A DNA stretch of 55,991 bases from SZUA-365 sp034002405 (GTDB lineage Bacteria > Bacteroidota > Ignavibacteria > SZUA-365): assembly GCA_034002405.1 (NCBI GenBank), contig JAVFAS010000015.1, forward strand, positions 1-55,991. The letters are read 5' to 3'. Position numbers and translations under genes: made by a program. The notes below the pieces were generated by a model. That model made no database searches. It saw only the letters and a program-made list of their open reading frames with translations, and was not told the origin of the DNA. Shown piece by piece: positions 7,697 to 17,800 of the stretch (positions within the stretch are counted from its first letter, which is position 1; each line of letters opens with the position of its first letter).

Positions 7697-8743
7697 ATGA
7701 CCCACGACGAACTGCGCGACACCTTCGAATCCCTTCTCGACGCGTCCTTGACGACGTCGCAACTGACGCGGCTCGCGAACACCGCGATGCGCATCGCCGC
7801 GGCGTTGATGCGTTCACGCTTCCGGCGGTATCTGCTGATTCTCGATGATGCGGGATACACGGCCGAGAGCGCGGCCGCGCGCTGTGTCGAGGCACTGTTC
7901 GTGCCGCAGAACGGCGTCGCCTGCGCCCGGCTCGTGTCCTACATTCGAAGCGAATGCGATCTGTCCCGGCCCGCGAACGAGGGAGATGACGAACGCGTGT
8001 TGCGGCGTTGCGTCTTTCTGAGCGTGCAACAGGGCATCCCCGATCTTCTCGGAGAATTCGATCCGCAATACCGGAAAATCCTGCGCATGGTCGTCGAGAC
8101 CATCTCCGCCGATGGCGTGTACCGACGCGAGAAGGGGTTTTTCGACGACATGATCTCGCGCAGCGGTGACTCGAGTCATTTCCGCCATCTCCCGCTGATG
8201 AGCGCGGACGAAATCGTCACCCGGCTCTCGCAAATCGCGTCGCCCGACGATTCGACGCAGATGCTCGTCGCACGGGTTTTCGACATCCTGCATGACGCGC
8301 CGGAAAGCCGCCGGATTATTCCGCTTGGCACGCTGGTGACGGCATTGCGCGATTTTTTCTCACTGTACTGGAAATTCGCGACCGGCGATCCGGAAGAAGC
8401 ACCGTCCGAGGTGTTCGAACCCGGTGACGCCGACCGCCTGATCACCCCGGTGATCGAGACGCTGGCCGGTGGCGTGCTGCGCAGCTACATCGAGCGCGGT
8501 CAGCTCACCGACGACGAGGCTTCGCGCTACGCCCGCGCCGCGCGCGACATGCTCGAGGATCTTGCCGCCTCGACCACCGCCCCCTGGTTCGAATATCACG
8601 CACAGCATTTCCCCGAGGTGGAGTACGCCGACTACCGCGAACGGCTTCGAGGCCGTTTCGAATATGTGCTCGGTAGCGCGAAAGAGCTGTTCCTGTATCG
8701 CTGCCGGAAATATTTCCGGGACGAATATTCTGCAGCCGGCTGA
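7697..8743 (+). CDS. unidentified protein, possibly sigma-factor-like
   Basis: A 348-residue acidic soluble protein that I cannot assign to a family. Residues about 20-80 (ALMRSRFRRYLLILDDAGYTAESAAARCVEALFV, then a YIR segment) have the hydrophobic and charge rhythm of sigma-70 region 2, and a DPQYRKILRMV segment follows; a DNA-binding region 4 is not clear. Downstream, after 31 bases, is a protein with an N-terminal HxxxCxxC zinc anti-sigma-like motif, which is the usual order of a sigma and its anti-sigma. The call rests on context and weak resemblance. The start at 7697 is chosen over 7595 and 7661 because the promoter-like sequence covers those. Only profile or structure comparison can decide. 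Confidence 0.65.
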   Translation: MTHDELRDTFESLLDASLTTSQLTRLANTAMRIAAALMRSRFRRYLLILDDAGYTAESAAARCVEALFVPQNGVACARLVSYIRSECDLSRPANEGDDERVLRRCVFLSVQQGIPDLLGEFDPQYRKILRMVVETISADGVYRREKGFFDDMISRSGDSSHFRHLPLMSADEIVTRLSQIASPDDSTQMLVARVFDILHDAPESRRIIPLGTLVTALRDFFSLYWKFATGDPEEAPSEVFEPGDADRLITPVIETLAGGVLRSYIERGQLTDDEASRYARAARDMLEDLAASTTAPWFEYHAQHFPEVEYADYRERLRGRFEYVLGSAKELFLYRCRKYFRDEYSAAG

Positions 8744-8774
8744 TCGCGGGCGTACTCATTCATTGAGGAATGTG

Positions 8775-9641
8775 ATGAACGAACACCCACATATCGAACT
8801 CCTCGAGCAGCTGGCGCGACACGCCGGGGACCTCTCCCCCGAGATAATGCGGGCACTGACGACGCATGTCGCGTCGTGCGCGTATTGCCGTGACATGCTG
8901 GCTGACATCGAAGAGTTTACGCAAGCACTGCACGAGGTATCGGACGAGTCCGTCCGCCACGAAACCGCGCGTTTGGTCCATTTGGCCATGCCGCCCGGGT
9001 CTGCCACGGGTCCGCACGGCCATGTCCTGCGTTTGCAACGGCGCGAGGACCCCGTACAGCCCCTCGCCACGCGCGGGTATGCACTCGCCGCGAAAAGCGA
9101 GAGCGCGCGGGCCGGCTACTCGCCCATCGCGACACTGTACAGCGACGATGGGCGCACGCTGCTGCGCATTCTGCACGAACGTGAGCATGCGACCTATTTT
9201 TTCCAGTTGATGTCCGAGTTCCTCGAACGCGTTCCCTACGCCCTGCTCGTCGCACCCGGCCGTGATCCGATGATGACCGATGGCGACGGCGCATTCCGCG
9301 TCAAGGACTCCGAAATCGATATCGTGCAGATCGCCAGCATGTCCATTTATTTCGCACTCGACCGCCTGCGCACGGGCCCGCTCGGCCACCGCGACCTCCG
9401 GGGCCATGATGGCATCGTGCTCGCGTCGGACGACTGTACCGTCCATCTCACCGCGGCGGGGGAAGATCTGCATGCGCACATCCGCTGGCATGGTCCGGCG
9501 GAAACGACACCGCGCTTCTCGGGATTGGTCACCGAGGTCGGCAGTGCCGTGTCGACCGTCACCGATGGCGTCGCACGCCTGCCGCACACCCTGTTTCCCA
9601 CCGGGGAAGATGCGGTGGACGGGACCTTCCTCCTGTACTGA
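8775..9641 (+). CDS. zinc-finger anti-sigma-like protein
   Basis: A 288-residue protein whose first 45 residues match the zinc-binding anti-sigma (ZAS/putative zinc-finger) module: helix, then His31-x3-Cys35-x2-Cys38 (HVASCAYC). Unlike membrane anti-sigmas it has no transmembrane helix; the remaining 240 residues look beta-rich (ATLYSDDGRTLLRI, DCTVHLTAAGEDLHAHIRW) and are not recognised. The ATG at 8775 has a GAGGAA site; a longer in-frame extension upstream is a shadow of the previous gene. It lies 31 bases after the unidentified protein at 7697-8743, with which it probably forms an operon, and a strong hairpin ends the unit. If the neighbour is a sigma factor this would be its cytosolic regulator; otherwise it may simply bind zinc. 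Confidence 0.72.
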   Translation: MNEHPHIELLEQLARHAGDLSPEIMRALTTHVASCAYCRDMLADIEEFTQALHEVSDESVRHETARLVHLAMPPGSATGPHGHVLRLQRREDPVQPLATRGYALAAKSESARAGYSPIATLYSDDGRTLLRILHEREHATYFFQLMSEFLERVPYALLVAPGRDPMMTDGDGAFRVKDSEIDIVQIASMSIYFALDRLRTGPLGHRDLRGHDGIVLASDDCTVHLTAAGEDLHAHIRWHGPAETTPRFSGLVTEVGSAVSTVTDGVARLPHTLFPTGEDAVDGTFLLY

Positions 9642-9699
9642 GACCGACCGGCGCGCCGCGCGATCGCGCGGCACCAGCATGATTTCACGTGAGAATTTC

Positions 9700-9735
9700 A
9701 CACACGAGGACGAGCGAATGCTCGTCCTCGTGTGT
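9700..9735. terminator. strong hairpin between convergent genes
   Basis: Perfect 16-base stem, ACACACGAGGACGAGC (9700-9715) with GCTCGTCCTCGTGTGT (9720-9735), loop GAAT. It lies between the convergent anti-sigma-like and OmpA genes and can serve both directions, although T-runs are short. Confidence 0.7.
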
Positions 9736-9765
9736 ATTTGTCATGGCACTCGCGTCGTTGTCAGG

Positions 9766-11790
9766 TCATTCCTGTACCGGTGTTTCAACCAGGATGGTCA
9801 CGGTTCGGCAGTAGAAGCGTCCTTCGGGAAGATCGTTGGTGTACATGTCCGTCTCCCCGCGACCGGATGCATGCTCGGGAGCGATCCCCAGCGCCGTGGC
9901 GGCGGATTGTGCCCGACCCTCCGACAGCGGCTGGTTGACATGCGTCTCGCCGATGCGGTCGGTGTAGCCGGTGATGGTCACCGTCGAGGTGGGATCGAGG
10001 CGGGGACGAATCATCCCGACGATGCGCATGTTGCGTGGCCCCAATTCTTCCGAATTGAAATCGAAGAGAATGAGATTGTAGCGATCGATTTCCTTGTCGC
10101 CGAGTCGCTCGGTCCGCTTCCGCTGGATGGTGAGCTGCTCGACCGGGAGTTCACCGGGACCCGTGACCGCGCGCTGTGCCGCGGCATCGGTCACCACGAG
10201 TCCGTAGCGCAGGGCGCTGCTCCCACGCGGAATGCTCGCCCGATCCTGCTCCACATTCCAGTCGATGGTCGCCGGTACCGCGTCGCGGCCGGCGAAATCC
10301 TTGAGCGTTTCGCCATCCTGCGTCACGTCGAGCATCCACTCGACGATGCCTGCGTCGCTCGACACTTCGGGACGGAAGCGCACGCGCGGTGGATTCACCG
10401 TACGCAGGGTGTCGTCGATCACGATCGGGTCGAGAATCTCCGGCACGTTTGAATACAGTTCGACGCGGCGGTTTTCCTCGATCCCGTCGATCTCGCCGAT
10501 ATTCGAAGGCTTCTCGGGGAGGTTCCGCGCCTCCACCTCGAGACGCGCGGGTGCGATGTCCCAGGCGCGCACGAGATAGTCGCGCACGGCCTCCGCGCGC
10601 GCGCGCGCGAGGGCGGTATTGCCGAGTTCCGCGCCTTCGTTGCTGTTCGTTCCCACCAGGCGCAGCGTGGCCGCGGGATACTGGCGCATCCGGTAGCCGA
10701 CAATGTTGAGCACATGATGATAGGTCGAAAGAATATCGCGTGGTTTGAGCTGTGAGTAGCTGAACTCGTCACGTTCCGCGGGAGAAAGTTCGTCATACCG
10801 TGCCGGAATCTCCGATTTCCCCTCGTCGAAGAATACATAGTGCAACAGCGGACGCATTTCGGTGGAGACGAATTCCTCGATGCGGATTTTGGCGATCGGA
10901 CGCTCGATGCCGTCATCCTCGATGCCGTACGCGGTGACCTCCGCGGCCAGCGCCGGTGGCGGGGGCGGAGGTGGCGGCGGCGGCGGTGGTGGAGGTGGAG
11001 GCGGGGGCGGCGCTTCTTCCCGCACCGACGGCCGGTACAACAGACTGACACCCAAACGCAGCGTGTTGACCTGCCAGTCGAGATCCGAGACGACGGGAGT
11101 CAATCCCAGCGCGAACAGCACTTCCGGCGCCGCGGTGAGCGTGCCCTCGTCATCGAGCGGCACGTCGTAGCGCAATCCGCCTTGCAGCGAGGCCATGAAT
11201 GACGACGCCTCGGGGATGGCGCCTTCGGAGGCATTGCGCGTGCGTTGCTGCGTGTCGACGAACACCCCGCGGTCGGCGGGATCGATGATGGTCTCGACCT
11301 GGGCGTAGTCCGACGTGAGCACATACCCCGCCTGCAGTCCGCCCAGCACCGAAAGCCGATCCACCACGCGCCAGGCGACCATTGGTTCGAGTACCATGGC
11401 CGCGAGTGTCGCGTCGACGGTGTGCTCGAAGGTCCCTTCGTAGAAGGACGGCGCGACGTAGAGCATCTCCTTCTCCTCGGCGGAAAGCAATCCGCCGTAA
11501 TCGGCATAGCCCAGCCGGAGGAGCAGTGACAGATCACGCGCCAGGGGATGTTCATACAACACGCCGAGCGCGAAGCCGGCACCGTCGCCACGCTCGAAGC
11601 GCGGACAGCAGTTGGGAACACCCGGGAGCTGCCGGAAATCGGCGGTGTGATAATTCAGGGAATAATCTCCGAATATCCCGAAACGGCCGCGTGCGGTGTC
11701 GGTATCGTCCGCGTGCTGCGCCCGCGCCGCGGGAGACCCTGGCCAGAGCATGACGACGGCGATTGCGATTGTCAGCAGTTTGTGTCTCAC
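9766..11790 (-). CDS. OmpA-family outer-membrane protein with polyproline linker
   Basis: A 674-residue envelope protein. Signal peptide 1-24 (RHKLLTIAIAVVMLW, cleavage after ARA); an N-terminal outer-membrane barrel-like region to about 255; an unbroken run of about 19 prolines (bases near 10958-11013); then two OmpA_C-like peptidoglycan-binding regions, the first around YVFFDEGKSEIP with ELGNTALARARAEAVRDYL and ENRRVELYS, the second around ILFDFNSEELGP with ITGYTDRIGE and LSEGRAQSA. The GTG at 11790 is chosen because it sits 5-6 bases after GAGGTGGA and gives a perfect signal peptide; ATGs further upstream overlap the previous gene's stop. It follows the giant SBBP/PKD gene by 44 bases, so the two are probably co-transcribed. 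Likely role: anchoring the outer membrane to peptidoglycan, perhaps holding the giant surface protein. Confidence 0.9.
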   Translation of the reverse strand: MRHKLLTIAIAVVMLWPGSPAARAQHADDTDTARGRFGIFGDYSLNYHTADFRQLPGVPNCCPRFERGDGAGFALGVLYEHPLARDLSLLLRLGYADYGGLLSAEEKEMLYVAPSFYEGTFEHTVDATLAAMVLEPMVAWRVVDRLSVLGGLQAGYVLTSDYAQVETIIDPADRGVFVDTQQRTRNASEGAIPEASSFMASLQGGLRYDVPLDDEGTLTAAPEVLFALGLTPVVSDLDWQVNTLRLGVSLLYRPSVREEAPPPPPPPPPPPPPPPPPPPALAAEVTAYGIEDDGIERPIAKIRIEEFVSTEMRPLLHYVFFDEGKSEIPARYDELSPAERDEFSYSQLKPRDILSTYHHVLNIVGYRMRQYPAATLRLVGTNSNEGAELGNTALARARAEAVRDYLVRAWDIAPARLEVEARNLPEKPSNIGEIDGIEENRRVELYSNVPEILDPIVIDDTLRTVNPPRVRFRPEVSSDAGIVEWMLDVTQDGETLKDFAGRDAVPATIDWNVEQDRASIPRGSSALRYGLVVTDAAAQRAVTGPGELPVEQLTIQRKRTERLGDKEIDRYNLILFDFNSEELGPRNMRIVGMIRPRLDPTSTVTITGYTDRIGETHVNQPLSEGRAQSAATALGIAPEHASGRGETDMYTNDLPEGRFYCRTVTILVETPVQE

Positions 11791-11834
11791 GTCCACCTCG
11801 CTCACATGTTCTTGAGTTCTCGTCCCCATCATCA

Positions 11835-14800
11835 TCATCGCACGCGCAGGCGACCATTGTTTCGCGTGCCGCGCACCAGCGCGCCGTGCCATGCGACCGA
11901 TCGCAGTTCCAGCGGGATCTGACCGCGCCGCGCGGTAATCACGGCGCGCACATTCGCCAGCACGGTGCCGCCGGGCTCGTAGCGTCCCGGCACCCGGAGC
12001 AGGAGTTCCGTGTCGGTTTCAGACTGCACATCCGCGCCGGAAATCACGTGCAGCGTTTTTTTTTTCACCGCGACGAGCGCGGTCAGCGCGCCGGCACCGG
12101 CCGCGTCGAGTCCGCGCGAGGCACGCAGCCGCAACGGAATATCAATCGTATCGCCACCACGGACGGTGATGGTCGGGAGCGCGACGGTGGCGCGTCCGAA
12201 CCGCAGGTCGCGCGCGTCCGACAGCGCCTCGCAGCCATCGGTATTGGCGATCCGCACCTGGTACCGGCCGTCCCGGTCGGCGATGAGCATGCGACCCCCA
12301 TCCAGCGTCCGCGCGCCGCGCAGCGGTTTGCCGTCGCGCAACCAGCGGTATTCGGGCGCGGGATCCGCGATCAGGGTGTCGCGGCGCTGGGTGAGACGTG
12401 CGAGCGGCACCGGTCGCGTGTCCGTGGTCACGGGCGTCGCGTCGGCGGTGCAGCCGCCTTCTCCCGTGACGGTGACGGACCAGTTCCCCGCGGTGCGGAC
12501 AGCGAGGGAGCGGCCGGTGGACCCGTCACTCCAGCGATACGCCGCATACCCCTTGCCGGCATCGAGTACGACCGAGTCGCCTTCGCAGAAGGTCAGCGGT
12601 CCCAGCGCGACGATGCGTGGCTGTGGTCGATCGAACACCCGCACCCGCACGGGATCGGAAGTCGTCGTGCAGCCCTCGGTGTTTTCCACGGTCACGCGGT
12701 ACAGCCCGGGCTCGCGTACGGTGATCGCCTGGTGTTTCATCACCAGGACTTCGGCGACATCCCCGGCAACCGCTTCGGAACGCGTCGATTCGTACACCGT
12801 GCCCTTCCCTTCGAGCGTCCAACGATAATGCGTGAAGCCATCCGCGGCGCGCAGTGTCACCGTTTCGCCTTCGCAGATGTCCGTCGAACTCTCGGCGTGG
12901 ATCGTGGCCACCGGGGATTCGAACATGTCCACCCGAACGCTGTCGACGAGCTGACAACCACGTGCATCGGTGATGGTAACGGTGTAGGTAACATCGCCCA
13001 CCGGTGTGACCACCGGAGCGGCGACATTGCGGTTGCTCAGTCCTCCGGCGGGACTCCAAAAGATCTTGTACGGTTTGCGCCCGCCTTCGACGACACCGCC
13101 GATGGCGGTGCCCTGTCCGCGACAGGCGGCGACATTGCGCGCCATGGCGATGTGCAGCGCCTCGCCCACGGTCACCCGCACCGAGTCCGTCGCGACACAG
13201 CCACGCGCGTCGGTCACGGTCACCTGGTAGGTCGTCGACGTGGAAGGACGCGCGGTGGTCGCGGCGGCGGTGACGTCGGTGAGTCCCTCCGACGGCGCCC
13301 ATGCGACCCGATACGGGGGCTGGCCTCCGTTCACCACGGCCCGGAGAGGCGACGCGCCACCGGGACAGATTTCCTGCGCTTTCCCGGCGTCGACGGTCGG
13401 TGCGGCGAACACACCCACGCGCACCGTATCGGTATCGATGCACTCATACCGATTGCGCACGGTCAACACGTAGGCCGTGCTCTTCGACGGCGAGGCGATC
13501 GGCATGGCAATATTCGGAGAACTGAGTCCGTTTATTGGGGCCCAGGAGTACCGGGCCCCGTGCGTGGTGTCGACGCGCGCCGGTCCCAGGCGCGTCTCCG
13601 TCCCGACACAAAGTTCACGGTCGTCACCGGCGTCGGCCTTGTTGCAGGGGGTGACGGTCACCGTGATGGGAGCGGAGGCCTGACAGCCGTTCGCGTCCGT
13701 CACCGTGACGGTATAGGTCATGGTCTGGATCGGATTGGCGACGGGATTCGCGGCCGTGCCGTCGCTGAGACCCTCGCGCGGCGACCAGGCATAGGTGTAT
13801 GGTCCGCTGCCGCCGGTCACCCGCAGTTCGATACGGCGACCCTGATCGCGGCAGATGGTCATCTCGCGCGGCAATGAAATGTCCGGTGAAGGGTAGACGA
13901 ACACGCGGGTGACATCGGTGGCGATGCACCCGCGCGCGTCGGTGACCGTGAGCGTGTATTCGGTGGTCTGGGTGGGCCGTGCCAGTGGCGCCATGGCGGC
14001 GGCGTTGTCGAGACCGTTGACGGGACTCCACGCGTAGGTGTACGGCGGTGTGCCGCCCGTGGCACTCGCACCGATACTCGCGCCCATGCCCGCGCAGATG
14101 CGCTGGTCGTCACCGGCATTGGCGCGCGGGCCCGGCGCCACCGTGACCGCGACCTCGTCGCTGGCACGGCAGCCGTTCGCATCCGTCACGGTAAGGGTGT
14201 ACACTCGCGATGCGGACGTACGAACGGTCGGGGAGAGATCCCGCACGCTGCTGAGTCCCGCGGCGGGACTCCAGAGAATCGTGTACGGCGGACGTCCTCC
14301 GGACGCGCGTCCGGCCAGCGTCACGGGTACGCCGTCGCACAAGGTGACATCCTCCCCTGCCTGCGCCACCGGGGGCGGGATGACCTCCACATCGACGCGG
14401 GTTTCGGCGCCGCAGCCGGCGGCATCGGTCACGCGCAGCGTGTAGGTGGCACTGACCGACGGTGTCACGACCGGGTTGGCGATGTTCGGATTGCTGAGTC
14501 CGATGGGGGGCGTCCACACATACGTGAACGGCGGCGAACCGCCGCGAATGCTTCCCGCCAGTTCGATCGATGCACCCGCGCAGATCTGGTGCCGGTCGGT
14601 GTACCGGGGTTCGGGACGCGGCTGCAGCGACACGCGCACCGTGCCCGATGCCGTGCAGCCGTTGGCGTCGGTGACCGTGACGGTGTAGGTGGTGTTGCGC
14701 GACGGGGCGGCCATCGGCATGGCCGCCGTGGCGTTGTCCAAACCGGTCGCGGGACTCCAGCGATAGCGGTACGGCGGCGTACCGCCGACGGCTTCCGCGC

Positions 14801-17800
14801 CGATACCCGCGGCGACGCCCGCGCAGACGCTTACGTCGGCGGCCAGGGTCACGGACGGTTGGGGATGCACGGTGACCAGCACGGAATCCCGCACCGTGCA
14901 GCCGTTGCCGTCGCGCACCGTGAGGATATACCAGCCTGTCTGTTCGGGCCGCACGGTCGGATCAAGCGCGACGGCCGAACCGAGGCCCGTGCGGGGTGAC
15001 CACTCGATCGTATACGGTTTCTTTCCACCGCTGACACGCGCGCGCAGCTGCCCGTCCTCCCCGGCACAGAGCGCGAGATTGTCGCCCGCGTCCACCACCG
15101 GCGGATCGAACACCTTCACGCGCACCGTGTCGCTGTCGGCGCAGCCATTGGCATCGGTGACCGTCACGATGTAGGAGGCATCGCTCCGGGCCGTGAGCAT
15201 CGGCCGCTGCGCGGCGGGATTATCGAGCCCGCTCGCGGGCGTCCATGCATAACGAAACGGCGCGGTGCCCCCGGCGACGGTCGTGGCCAGCGGCATGGGC
15301 ACATTCGCGCAGGCGGTGACGGCGCCGCCGGCATCGACCTCGACCGGGGGATGCACGATCACCGTGAGCGAGTCCCGCGCGGCACAGCCCAGCGCGTCGG
15401 TCACGGTCAGCACGTAGCGCGTCGTCCGCTCGGGAGCGGCGACAGGATTCGGGGCTTCGGGATTATTGAGTCCGGCGGATGGCGCCCAGAGGAAACGGTA
15501 GGGTCCGCGCCCCCCCCGCACCTTCGACTGCAGCACCGCGCTGCTGCCGGGACAGACCGCGCGGTCGGCTCCGGCTTCCGCCACGGGCGGATCGGCAACG
15601 GTGACGGTGACGGTGTCGGCGGTCACCGCGCCCTCGGCATCGGTGACCACGAGCACATACGACGTCGTCGCGCGTGGGGACGCGATCGGCCGCGCATCGG
15701 ACGGATTCGACAGCGTCGTGGCGGGCGACCAGGCGTACTGGTATGGAGGTGTGCCGCCCACGGCTTCGCCACCGAGCCGCGTGCTGCCATCCCGACAGAT
15801 CGTGGTATCCTGTCCGGCGATAGCGACGGGTTCGTTGAAGACGATTCTCAGGAGAAACGCATCCGTCAATCCGGAAAGGTCTCCCTGAAAGATATTGCCC
15901 ACGGTACGGAAGCCCTTGCTCTCGGTGCCGCCCACGACAATCGCGTTTCCTTGCGGATCCATTCCGAGGCCATGGCTGATGTCGTGGGATTCGCCACCGT
16001 AGAAGGTGCCCCAGACATACGCGCCGTCGGGACTGAATTGGGAGACGAACACGTCATACCCTCCGCCCTTGCGGTCGAGGAACGCGCGACCGGCGAGCGG
16101 GAAGTTCCTGCTCCCGGTGAAACCGGAGAGGAGGATGTTGTCGTGCCGGTCAAGCGCGAGGCCGCTCGCCTTGTCGACCTCCACGCCGCCGAGAAAGGTG
16201 GACCAGCCCAGCACGCCGTTCGCGTCCATGCGCGCGACGAAGACATCGACCAGTCCGCCATGTTTTTTCTGGAAGGGGTTTCCGGCGAGGGGAAACTGCA
16301 TGCTCGCGGTATAGCCGGCGAGCACGACATGGCCCTCGCTGTCGATGGCGATGCGTTCGACGCTTTCTTCCTGCTCTCCGCCGAGGTACGTGCTCCAGGC
16401 GATCGCGCGCTGCCGCATGTCCACGCACAGCACGAACCCATCGAAGCTGCCGCCGCCGTAAGTGGACTGCCGGTCGAGCGTGAGACCGGGCAGATTCGAA
16501 CTCTCGGTACGGCCGGCGAGATACACATCGCCGCGCCGGTCGAGCGCCAGCGCCGCGGCGAAATCCATGCTCCACCCGCCGAGATACGTCGCCCATTTCC
16601 GGGCGCCCTTCGGCGAGAAGCGTGCGAGGAACATGTCGTGATCACCATTGTTGCTGGTCTGCAGCGCATCGCTGGTGACGGGGAAATTCGTGCTGTACGT
16701 CCCGCCCGTCACATACACATCGCCATCCGCGCCGACGGCGATATCACCACATTCATCGGAATAACTGCCGCCGAAATACGTCGCCCAACTCCGCCGGCCC
16801 TTCGCGTCGAGCGCGACGAGAAACACGTCATAGCGTCCGCCGTTGCGCTGCTGCAGCGCATCCGGTGTCACCGGAAGATCGAGACTCGCGGTCGAGCCCG
16901 CCAGATAGATCGCACCGTCGGTACCGACCGCGAGCTGCGGATTCTCCTCCGAACCGGAACCGCCGAAATAGGTGGTCCAGAGCTGCCGACGCTCGCGGGA
17001 AAATGCGGCCACGAAAGCCTCGAAGCTCCCGCGCGGCGTGGTCTGTACGGCCCCCGGCGTCACCGGGAAATCGACACTCGCCGAGTATCCGCTGACGAAG
17101 ATCGTTCCCTGCGTGTCGGTCACGACGTCGCGGGCGTAATCCGAAAGCGAACCGCCGAGAAAGGTACTCCACTGCAGAAAGGGATCAATCACGAGGGGAC
17201 GCGTCGCATCGTGTCCCGCGACATAAAATCGGAGCATGTTGTCTTGTATGACCCAGCGCGTGTCGCGCGGCGTGATCGCGCTCCCCTCCGCGGGTTGCCA
17301 GACAACGGGGGCCCCGTCGGTCAGTGTCCCCGCGGCATGGCGGAAGGAGAGGCCGCCGTCGGCACGCGGGACCGGCTTTCCGGCGCCGGTATAGCGCAGC
17401 GCGATGCGTGAGGGATCCGCACCCGGACGCACGCGGAATTCGTATTTGAGTCCGCCCTGCTCGAGCCGGCAGGCCAGATCGATGCCGGGATACAATTCCT
17501 CGAACAGCACGCCGCCGTACATCCCCGCCGCTGCCGCCGCTTCGTCGGCCCCCGGAACGTACCAGCGTTGCACCCCGGCGCGGCGGTCGGTGAGCAGCAC
17601 GCGCGCGGGGGACGCGGCGGGAAAGTCGAGATCCACGCGGTAATGGACGGGAGCGGAGCGTTGCGACGGATCCCGTGGTTCACGCAGGGAACCGGCCACG
17701 CCGGACCTCGCCGCCGATGGTAGTCCTGCCCGTGCCATCCCCGTCCCGGCGATGCCGGAATACACGATGCTCAGGCCGCGTTCGAAGACGAAGAGTCGTG

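Noticed and set aside
11835..12100. T9SS sorting domain at the C-terminus of the giant SBBP/PKD protein
   Set aside because: The C-terminus ends VRGTRNNGRLRVR after a beta domain and lacks the NPF-type and GxYxY motifs of sorting domains, so secretion route is left open.
11763..13877. Long open frame on the plus strand (about 700 codons) opposite the SBBP/PKD gene
   Set aside because: It is antisense to a strongly supported repeat protein and its product is Arg/His/Gly-rich with no domain, as expected from reading high-GC coding DNA backwards.
15351..17411. Another long plus-strand open frame (about 690 codons)
   Set aside because: Same reason: opposite strand of the SBBP repeats, no recognisable domain, no ribosome-binding site.
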